Source: JACRJW01 sp964359095 (GTDB lineage Bacteria; Patescibacteriota; Patescibacteriia; UBA9934; GWF2-40-263). Taken from it: a stretch of 7,841 nucleotides of DNA. The stretch is taken from the NCBI GenBank assembly GCA_964359095.1, contig CAYHRJ010000043.1, positions 1 through 7,841 on the forward strand, given 5' to 3'. Position numbers and translations under genes: made by a program. Shown one piece after another: positions 1 to 5,592 of the stretch. Numbering within the stretch: the stretch's first letter is position 1; every line of letters begins with the position of its first letter. The notes under the pieces are model-generated. The model made no database searches. It saw only the letters and a program-made list of their open reading frames with translations, and was not told the origin of the DNA.

Positions 1-299
1 CCACTAATCTGCACGTGTTCCTTTCCTTCCCTCTGACGATAGAAATCAGCTACAACTGAGCGAGCAATCGTGTAGGCCAATCCTGAAAAGTGTTCAATGG
101 GTGTCCCTGTTGCATATTCCCATATTCTTAGCATGAGTGAAGAATAGGCATCCTCAACGTCATGGTGGCTTGGAAGTTTGTTGTAAAGAAATCTTTGAAG
201 TGCACGAGAGTGATCATTCAAAAGCGCTTCAAATGCATGCTCGTCCTTAAAAACTCGGATTCGTGTGAGCAAGAATTTTTCGCGCTTTGTTGGTTGCAC
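1..299 (-). CDS. ECF-type RNA polymerase sigma factor, region 2 (3' end cut by window edge)
   Basis: The reverse strand carries 99 codons open to the left edge, so region 4 is missing from view. The visible part is a sigma region 2: AFEALLNDHSRALQRFLY (residues 22-39), then VEDAYSSLMLRIWEY (48-62), matching the D-A-x8-W core-binding signature of region 2.2, then FSGLAYTIARSVVADFYRQR (71-90), the region 2.3-2.4 helix that melts and reads the -10 element. Proteins of this family direct RNA polymerase to a limited promoter set. The start is taken as GTG at 297-299: an in-frame TGA lies ten codons upstream and no ATG occurs between. A TTG at codon 10 is the alternative. No Shine-Dalgarno is visible; a GATAAT hexamer at 322-327 (minus strand) could be a -10, but I see no convincing -35. 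It diverges from the HTH gene at 506. The family call is sound; the start and promoter specificity are uncertain. Confidence 0.82.
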   Translation of the reverse strand, partial: MQPTKREKFLLTRIRVFKDEHAFEALLNDHSRALQRFLYNKLPSHHDVEDAYSSLMLRIWEYATGTPIEHFSGLAYTIARSVVADFYRQREGKEHVQIS

Positions 300-379
300 A
301 AAGGATGTTGTTGTAATTGAGATTATCTGTCAGTTCGACGAGAAAAATAGCACTTCTAGGCTGAATAATCAATACTTCA

Positions 380-408
380 TTGACGGATCGACATTTTTTG
401 TCTACACT
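380..408 (+). promoter_or_regulatory. Candidate sigma70-type promoter for the HTH gene
   Basis: TTGACG at 380-385 (5/6 to the -35 consensus) and TACACT at 403-408 (4/6 to the -10) are separated by 17 bp containing a T run. Transcription from here would begin near 415 and give a leader of about 90 nt that includes the inverted repeat at 440-500. TATTAT at 424-429 could serve as a second -10 but lacks a good -35. Confidence 0.4.
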
Positions 409-439
409 TGCATTGACAATGTCTATTATCCACAGGTGG

Positions 440-500
440 TAGCGTGTAGCGTGTAGTTCGGAAAATTCCCTAACCGCTCCTCCCTACACGCTATACGCTA
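440..500. repeat. 17-bp inverted repeat of TAGCGTG heptamers
   Basis: The left arm (440-456) is two copies of TAGCGTG plus TAG. The right arm (484-500) is its reverse complement with one difference at 495, which would form a G-U pair in RNA. The 27-nt spacer contains GGAAAATTCC (460-469). The right arm ends five bases before the HTH start codon. If transcribed, it would form a 17-bp hairpin next to the start. As DNA, it could be an operator with repeated half-sites. It has no U tract, so it is not a classical terminator. It may instead belong to a dispersed repeat family. Confidence 0.75.
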
Positions 501-505
501 TTCCT

Positions 506-781
506 ATGAAATCCATCATCCGCCTCGCTGTTTCAGAAGCAGCAAAAATGTTCGGAGTAAGTCATAGAACGATTCGTCGGGCCATCCAGGCTGGCGACGT
601 TACCTATGTTGTCGTTCAAGGACGATACAAACTGAACTTTGAATCGCTTCTGCGATGGAGCCAGCGTACGACAACTGTGCGCAACAAACGTGACAAAACT
701 GGCATTGGCCAATACGTCGATCAATGGAAAATCAACGCCAAGTTGTACTCGCCTAATCCAGAGGGTCTCAAAGAAGACTAA
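506..781 (+). CDS. Small helix-turn-helix DNA-binding protein (excisionase/MerR-like)
   Basis: This 91-residue protein opens with a compact winged HTH: LAVSEAAKMFGVSH (residues 7-20) gives the first helix and turn, RTIRRAIQAGD (21-31) the recognition helix, and VTYVVVQGRYKLN (32-44) a beta-hairpin wing, followed by FESLLRWSQ (45-53). This layout is typical of the HTH_17/excisionase family, whose members bind DNA as recombination directionality factors or small repressors. Residues 54-91 are basic and then polar, with no domain I recognise (KRDKTGIGQYVDQW is the most distinctive part). No integrase is in view, so a regulatory role is more likely than excision; this is inference. The ATG lies directly after an inverted repeat and has no Shine-Dalgarno. 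It diverges from a sigma factor gene, so the pair may share regulation. The stop is TAA, and a dispersed-type palindrome starts 21 bases later. Confidence 0.8.
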   Translation: MKSIIRLAVSEAAKMFGVSHRTIRRAIQAGDVTYVVVQGRYKLNFESLLRWSQRTTTVRNKRDKTGIGQYVDQWKINAKLYSPNPEGLKED

Positions 782-801
782 GTAGCTCTGCAAGAACATC
801 T

Positions 802-871
802 GTCATTGCGAGGTCGCATCGACCGAAGCAATCTCTTAGGGATTGCTTCGTCGAGGACTCCTCGCAATGAC
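802..871. repeat. 70-bp REP/MITE-like palindrome (GTCATTGCGAG type)
   Basis: The outer arms GTCATTGCGAG (802-812) and CTCGCAATGAC (861-871) are exact reverse complements. The inner arms GAAGCAATC (825-833) and GATTGCTTC (841-849) form a second exact stem around a short loop. From memory, palindromes with this CATTGCGAG...GAAGCAATC layout recur between genes in many unrelated bacteria; I could not verify that here. Its reverse-strand translation contains HCEESSTKQSL, a string typical of spurious ORFs over such repeats. No target-site duplication is evident, and there is no U tract to make it an ordinary terminator. Confidence 0.8.
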
Positions 872-902
872 AAGATTTGAGTCTTGAAAAAAGTCTCTTC
901 GT

Positions 903-2918
903 ATGCGCCACCTGTTTTGTTTGCTCCTCACGCTTGGGATCACCCTGAGTCCTGGAGCACAGACAAACGCCTTCACAGATCCTCACGAGTTCGTGCGCAC
1001 CGCGAACTACTTTTTAATGTCAGGTTCAACGCTCGATGATGCACTTACAACACTTGCTCAGTTCGACCTGATTGTCATTCCTGTGGAAGCTCAAGTATAT
1101 AACAAGTCATTCTTTAGCGAGATCCGAGATATCAACAGCGACATTATCATCCTACCCTACATCGCGACCGTGAGCTGGAACGATTTGTACTGGAGTGATC
1201 CTCTGCACCAAAGTTATTACCGCCAGATCGAGGACGATTGGTGGCTTTTGGACGGTGATGGTGATCAGGTTTCTGTGTGGCCAGGAACGCGCGCACTGAA
1301 TCTGAACAGCGGCTGGAGTGAGTTCCTACCAGAATTTGTTTTTGATGAGGTTCTCTCAACTGGATATTGGGACGGGATTTTTTACGATGAGGTGCAGGAC
1401 TCAATCAGCTGGGTGGGTGACGTTGATGTGAATCAAGATGGAAAAAATGATTCAGCACGTACAGCCGATGCGCTGTGGGAAACAAGCTACGAAGCACTTT
1501 TTAAGAGCACGCGTGAGGTCATAGGCGACGACTACATCATGATCGTGAACGGAAGTTCCAATCCTGACTTCGCACCGTATGTAAACGGCCGCATGTTTGA
1601 AACATTTCCATCTTCTGACAACACGCTCGCTGAGTGGGAAAACATGACGGATCAATATCTAGAGCTCGAGCAAGATGTTGGATACGAGTCTGTACAAGTA
1701 ATCAACGTCAACACAGAGAACACGGGTGACGATGAGAACTATCAAAAAGTTCGATTCGGAATCACGACAACCTTATTGGGAAATGGATTCTTTGCGTTTG
1801 ATTATGGAACAGAGAACCACTCTCAGCTGTGGACGTATGATGAGTACGATACATATCTGGGTAGCCCAAAAGGTGATTTGCAAAACACCCTCAACCCTCA
1901 AGACACAGAAATAGACGATGGTGTGTGGATGCGAGACTTTGAACAGGGAGCCGTGATCGTGAATGCGACCGCGAGCACACAAACCGTGGAACTCGATGGC
2001 GAATACGAAAAGCTGCACGGGACGCAGGATATGGAGATAAACGACGGTTCAATCGTGTCAGAAATTACGATAGCGTCAAAAGACGGAATTATTTTGCTTC
2101 GACCGATCGAAGAAATTTTGGACGCTGCCTTTTTGAACGGCGCGTTCGCTCGTGTGTACAACCTTGAAGGAGAAACAGCGCGCACAGGATTCTTTGCATA
2201 CGACTCCTCGTGGCGCGGTGGAACGCAGGTCATTCAATTTGATACCGACGGCGATGGAGAGCGCGAAACGGTCGTCGCAAACGATACCTATGTCTACATC
2301 TACGAGACGGACGGATCGCTCTTCAAAAAATTTGCTCCCTATACGGAAGCCTACACGAGTGGCATCAACATTTCCGTTGGCGACATTGAAAACGATGGCA
2401 CGATCGAAATCGTCACCGGAACAGAGAATGGTGGAGGGCCGCATGTGCGTGTCTGGAACGGCGACGGTGTGCTCATCAATCCTGGATTCTTTGCGTACGC
2501 GAATTCCTTCCGTGGTGGCGTGAACGTCGCGATCGGTGACTTAAATGGCGACGGCATCAAAGAAATCATCACAGGCGCAGGATACAATGGCGGTCCGCAT
2601 GTCCGTGTCTTTCGCAAGGACGGGATACTCATCAATCCAGGATTCTTTGCATATGATTCGTCGTTTCGTGGTGGTGTGAATGTCGCGGTGGGCGATGTCG
2701 ATGGCGATGAAATCGACGAAATCGTGACAGGTCCTGGATTAGGTGGTTCTCCACTCGCTCGCGTCTATGACCGCAATGGCAATCTCAAAACCGAGTTCTA
2801 CATTTTCGATAGCACAGATCGTGATGGACTGGAGGTAATCACCGCTGATATCAACGATGACGGAATCGACGAAATCCTCGGCCTCACAAGTGATGTGTTT
2901 ACACTCAGCCTCTTTTAA
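903..2918 (+). CDS. Secreted putative glycoside hydrolase (GHL15-like) with C-terminal FG-GAP/VCBS repeats
   Basis: The 671-residue protein starts with a signal peptide (RHLFCLLLTLGITLSPGAQT, cleavage near residue 23), so it is exported. Residues 25-400 resemble the hypothetical glycosyl hydrolase family GHL15: a beta/alpha barrel with YWDGIFYDEV (155-164), where D162 or E163 sits at a likely catalytic strand end, RMFETF (230-235; E233 a candidate acid/base), and a C-terminal sandwich marked by YDEYDTYLGSP (312-322). An EF-hand-like loop, DVNQDGKND (175-183), is inserted in the catalytic domain. Residues 411-661 hold about five FG-GAP units with Ca-binding loops at D447, D494, D546, D598 and D649, expected to form part of a beta-propeller-like domain for binding glycan or protein. 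No sorting signal or C-terminal membrane segment is seen. The substrate is unknown. The ATG has no Shine-Dalgarno. Neighbouring glycosyltransferases suggest action on a surface glycan, by inference. Confidence 0.78.
   Translation: MRHLFCLLLTLGITLSPGAQTNAFTDPHEFVRTANYFLMSGSTLDDALTTLAQFDLIVIPVEAQVYNKSFFSEIRDINSDIIILPYIATVSWNDLYWSDPLHQSYYRQIEDDWWLLDGDGDQVSVWPGTRALNLNSGWSEFLPEFVFDEVLSTGYWDGIFYDEVQDSISWVGDVDVNQDGKNDSARTADALWETSYEALFKSTREVIGDDYIMIVNGSSNPDFAPYVNGRMFETFPSSDNTLAEWENMTDQYLELEQDVGYESVQVINVNTENTGDDENYQKVRFGITTTLLGNGFFAFDYGTENHSQLWTYDEYDTYLGSPKGDLQNTLNPQDTEIDDGVWMRDFEQGAVIVNATASTQTVELDGEYEKLHGTQDMEINDGSIVSEITIASKDGIILLRPIEEILDAAFLNGAFARVYNLEGETARTGFFAYDSSWRGGTQVIQFDTDGDGERETVVANDTYVYIYETDGSLFKKFAPYTEAYTSGINISVGDIENDGTIEIVTGTENGGGPHVRVWNGDGVLINPGFFAYANSFRGGVNVAIGDLNGDGIKEIITGAGYNGGPHVRVFRKDGILINPGFFAYDSSFRGGVNVAVGDVDGDEIDEIVTGPGLGGSPLARVYDRNGNLKTEFYIFDSTDRDGLEVITADINDDGIDEILGLTSDVFTLSLF
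2433..2744 (+). repeat. Two 156-bp tandem units encoding FG-GAP repeats
   Basis: Copies 2433-2588 and 2589-2744 are in exact 156-bp register (52 residues) and encode GGPHVRV, then ILINPGFFAY or VLINPGFFAY, then FRGGVNVA and a DxDxD-type Ca loop. Much of the match holds at nucleotide level, but third-codon positions have diverged. Weaker units flank them (GFFAYDSSWRGG at residues 429-440; GGSPLARVY at 614-622). Confidence 0.8.
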
Positions 2919-2922
2919 TGTC

Positions 2923-2982
2923 TCGTCACCCGGTGACGTCGTTTGTGCTAAGATAAGCTAAATCGACGTCACCGGGTGACGA
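2923..2982. repeat. Perfect 19-bp inverted repeat with a 13-bp dyad in each arm
   Basis: The arms at 2923-2941 and 2964-2982 are exact reverse complements around a 22-nt AT-rich spacer. Each arm contains its own near-palindrome, GTCACCCGGTGAC (2926-2938) or GTCACCGGGTGAC (2967-2979), next to the 6-bp palindrome GACGTC. It can therefore act as one long hairpin or as two separate operator-like sites. It follows the hydrolase stop by 4 nt and ends 12 nt before the next ATG. No T run follows, so a standard terminator is unlikely. Confidence 0.85.
2946..2954 (+). promoter_or_regulatory. Possible extended -10 promoter between the two palindrome arms
   Basis: TGCTAAGAT fits the extended -10 pattern TGnTATAAT, with 4/6 matches in the hexamer at 2949-2954. 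No good -35 is present; the left palindrome arm occupies that position. Initiation would fall near 2961, just before the right arm. The call rests on one short motif. Confidence 0.28.
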
Positions 2983-2994
2983 TATTTCTGACGT

Positions 2995-4812
2995 ATGCGA
3001 CTTAATGATGAACTGAAAGAAGGCATTGCCTGTGACAGCGTTGGCAAACCAGAGTCCATTTTTGGTCGCGTGGTTTGTTTGTCTGTGCATCCAGGCAAGA
3101 TGATCCTGTTCCCATTCGTGAAGTGGTTCGATAAACGCTATCGTGGAAAATCTCAATTCGCGCATCTGCTTTTTGGATTCGACCTCTTACTCCTGGGAAC
3201 GCTCTTGGGAATTGCTTCAAGTCTCACTTTTCTCGGTTTTTCCACACCCAAATCTTTTGAAGACGGCATCACGCTCTCAGCAACGGTCGCGCCACGTGAA
3301 GTTGTCACTGGTGCTTCCTCAACGCTCGTTATCCAATATACAAATGCAACCGACTCCGAGCTTCGCAGTACAAAACTCTCCATCACATACCCTGAACATT
3401 TCCTTTTAGAGGAACAGGGTGATCTTGAACTTGGAACGATTCTTCCTGGTGCTATTGGTTCCGTACATGTGAAAGGTGTCATGTTCGGCGACGTCGGTGG
3501 AGAACAAACATTCGTGAGCACGCTCAGCTTTGTCCATGGCGAGAATCAAGATATTCCTGGCGAGAAAACAGCGACACATACTTTCTCTCCCACCTCATCC
3601 ACACTGGAGTTGATACTCACTCTTCCTGAAAAACTCGTCGCGTACCAACCTGTTGAGGGAACCATCACCTATCACAACACGGGCGAGATTGATTTTCCGA
3701 TGATTGACATTGAACCTGAATGGCCATCTGGATTTACATTTCAATCATCAGTCACGCCGTTCGTCAACGGCGCATTTGAAGTTTCCGCAATCTCGGCAGG
3801 TGAACAAGGAACAATCACGTTCACTGGCACGCTCAGGGATGTTGCCGACGAAGTGACATTTATCTTCCATCCATCTTTTACCTTCGAGGATCGTTATCAA
3901 TCTCGGCAAGAATCACTGGTACACGTGGCACCGGTTGTCCCTCCTCAGCTGAAAATCGAGCACGGCATTTCACGTGCGTCCGTTGAACCAGGCGCAAAGA
4001 CAGTTTTCACGATTCGCTACGAAAACATCGGCGAGGACGATCTCACCAATGTCGTGCTTGGAGTCGAGTCTGATAGTCCATTTTTTTCCAAAAATATCTA
4101 CGAGGTGACGAGCGTAACCTTTTCTGAGCTCGCCTCGGTTGCGCCAGGAGCATTTGGTGAGATTGAGATACTCATTCGACTCCGTTCCTCAATTCTTCAA
4201 AGCGAGACAACAGATTATGACGGTCTTGATCTTGTCACGCGATCAACAGCAAGCTACACGCTTGGTGGATCTGGCCAACGCATTGCGAGCTATGGATCAT
4301 CTCTCACTTCGCCAATCACCACCCCGATCATACTCGAGTCCTTTGGCCGCTATGCAACAACCTCGGGCGATCAACTTGGACGTGGACCGTTGCCACCAGA
4401 GGTTGGTGAAAAAACATCGTACTGGGTGTTTTGGCATGTGGGTGGAACCATCAACGAACTCACGGACATTTCAATCGAAGGCACCCTGGGAGACAATGTA
4501 ACGTTCACTGGCCGTCAAAGCGCCTCCCAAAACAGCGGCGTCACCTATAACGAAACAGCCAAAACGATCAGCTGGCAATCCACATTATTGGAACCAACGC
4601 TCTCGCCAACAAGCAAAGTCGTGGGACTCGCATTTGAACTCGCACTCACACCTAACGAGAGCATGATCGGGACAACTCCAACTCTGCTCTCTGACATTCG
4701 CCTCACCGCCGTCGACGGGCGCACCGGAGACTTTGTGAGCGCATCTGGATCATTGGTGACAACTAATCTCCCCAACGATCTTCTGGCCACAGAAAAATCA
4801 CAGGTTGAATAA
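2995..4812 (+). CDS. Membrane-anchored surface protein with four DUF11/Ig-like repeats
   Basis: The 605-residue protein has a basic cytoplasmic segment (KWFDKRYRGK, residues 43-52) followed by one hydrophobic helix (about 57-81), predicting N-inside, C-outside topology. The remaining ~520 residues are beta-rich with four Ig/DUF11-like units, each with a strand ending in Y/F-x-N or similar: TLVIQYTNATDSEL (110-123), GTITYHNTGEIDF (222-234), TVFTIRYENIGEDDL (336-350) and TSYWVFWHVGGTINEL (474-489). Each is followed by an alternating hydrophobic strand. Such domains usually act as spacers or adhesive stalks on the cell surface; I see no enzymatic motif. Its function is unknown. The ATG at 2995 lies just after a palindrome. 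An alternative ATG at 3100 (M36, preceded by AGG) would give a protein beginning MILFPFVKWFDKR, which looks more natural for an anchored protein, so the first 35 residues are doubtful. A methyltransferase gene follows after 21 nt. Confidence 0.7.
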   Translation: MRLNDELKEGIACDSVGKPESIFGRVVCLSVHPGKMILFPFVKWFDKRYRGKSQFAHLLFGFDLLLLGTLLGIASSLTFLGFSTPKSFEDGITLSATVAPREVVTGASSTLVIQYTNATDSELRSTKLSITYPEHFLLEEQGDLELGTILPGAIGSVHVKGVMFGDVGGEQTFVSTLSFVHGENQDIPGEKTATHTFSPTSSTLELILTLPEKLVAYQPVEGTITYHNTGEIDFPMIDIEPEWPSGFTFQSSVTPFVNGAFEVSAISAGEQGTITFTGTLRDVADEVTFIFHPSFTFEDRYQSRQESLVHVAPVVPPQLKIEHGISRASVEPGAKTVFTIRYENIGEDDLTNVVLGVESDSPFFSKNIYEVTSVTFSELASVAPGAFGEIEILIRLRSSILQSETTDYDGLDLVTRSTASYTLGGSGQRIASYGSSLTSPITTPIILESFGRYATTSGDQLGRGPLPPEVGEKTSYWVFWHVGGTINELTDISIEGTLGDNVTFTGRQSASQNSGVTYNETAKTISWQSTLLEPTLSPTSKVVGLAFELALTPNESMIGTTPTLLSDIRLTAVDGRTGDFVSASGSLVTTNLPNDLLATEKSQVE

Positions 4813-4833
4813 CCAAAATGACCACTGATCCGT

Positions 4834-5529
4834 ATGAAAAACCGATATACCAGCGGCGACTATCTTGAAAAGAATCCTGACTGGCATGAAAAAGATTCGG
4901 CTTGGAAGGCGCGCCAGATTAAAAAAATCCTAGATCGAAATCATCTTTCGCCTTCATCTGTTTGTGAAGTTGGATGTGGTGCAGGACTCGTGCTTGCATC
5001 TATGCAGAATCTGTTGGGAGCAGACGTCCAGTTCACCGGCTACGACATTTCTCCACAAGCGATCGAACGCGCTCAGACGAGAGCCAACAATCATCTCACC
5101 TTTTTTTGTGATGATGTCCTCATCAACAAACCAGAACCAACGGACGCTCTGCTGCTGATTGACTTGATCGAGCATCTCGAAGATTATTTTTCCTTCCTCA
5201 GAGCCATGAAACCGATGAGTATCTACAAAATTTTGCACATCCCGCTTGATCTCTCCGTCCAATCCGTCGCGCGCATGAAGCCAATTTTGAATCAGCATTC
5301 CCAGGTTGGACATCTACATTATTTTGCAAAAGAGACAGCCCTTCTGACACTAAAAGATACTGGCTACGAAGTCATCGACGCCTTTTACACAGGCGCCACA
5401 ATCGACCTCCCGGCTCAATCTTTCAAAAGCCGTCTGATGCGCCTCCCACGTAAGCTCCTCTTTGCTGCAAATCAGGATCTAGCCGTGCGATACCTCGGCG
5501 GGTATTCCCTCCTAATTTTAGTCAAGTAA
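4834..5529 (+). CDS. Class I SAM-dependent methyltransferase
   Basis: The 231-residue protein has the Rossmann methyltransferase core. Motif I is VCEVGCGAGL (residues 43-52), which binds S-adenosylmethionine. GYDISPQAIERA (69-80) follows, with D71 likely contacting the ribose. FFCDDV (90-95) is motif II-like, and DALLLIDLIEHLEDYFSFL (104-122) gives the acidic post-motif strand and helix of the Methyltransf_11/23 type. HLHYFAKETALLTLKDTGYEV (160-180) is the usual C-terminal helix and strand. The acceptor cannot be read from sequence. In glycan loci this group often methylates sugars or lipid-linked intermediates, and the two nearby glycosyltransferases favour that here, by inference. It lies 21 nt after the anchored surface protein, with no promoter or terminator seen between, so co-transcription is likely. 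The ATG lacks a Shine-Dalgarno and is preceded by CGT, as at 903 and 2995. Confidence 0.88.
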   Translation: MKNRYTSGDYLEKNPDWHEKDSAWKARQIKKILDRNHLSPSSVCEVGCGAGLVLASMQNLLGADVQFTGYDISPQAIERAQTRANNHLTFFCDDVLINKPEPTDALLLIDLIEHLEDYFSFLRAMKPMSIYKILHIPLDLSVQSVARMKPILNQHSQVGHLHYFAKETALLTLKDTGYEVIDAFYTGATIDLPAQSFKSRLMRLPRKLLFAANQDLAVRYLGGYSLLILVK

Positions 5530-5552
5530 TAGGCTACTTTTGATGGAAGCTA

Positions 5553-5581
5553 TTGACAAAATGGCTGTTTTTTGTTCTACT
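5553..5581 (+). promoter_or_regulatory. Sigma70-type promoter of the GT4 gene with a very short leader
   Basis: A perfect -35 TTGACA (5553-5558), a 17-bp spacer and TCTACT (5576-5581, 4/6 to TATAAT) give standard geometry. Initiation would fall near 5588, only about five bases before the ATG at 5593, implying a nearly leaderless mRNA. This also excludes the in-frame TTG at 5572, which would lie inside the promoter. Confidence 0.6.
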
Positions 5582-5592
5582 GCAACGTCAAT

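Noticed and set aside
265..456. 63-codon plus-strand frame
   Set aside because: It overlaps the start of the minus-strand sigma factor and covers the promoter and heptamer repeat; the product has no recognisable domain.
440..500. CRISPR-like or tandem array
   Set aside because: The heptamers are too short and too few, and the two groups face each other instead of repeating with unique spacers.
768..986. 72-codon minus-strand frame
   Set aside because: It reads through the 802-871 palindrome and into the hydrolase signal peptide on the other strand. HCEESSTKQSL is a typical repeat-derived spurious peptide.
2152..2523. 123-codon plus-strand frame inside the hydrolase
   Set aside because: It is out of frame with a clearly conserved FG-GAP coding region and has low-complexity basic and serine-rich composition.
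5527..5557. Weak hairpin after the methyltransferase stop (AATA-GCT with AGC-TATT)
   Set aside because: The stem is only seven base pairs with a bulge, there is no T run, and it overlaps the -35 of the next promoter. Too weak to call a terminator.
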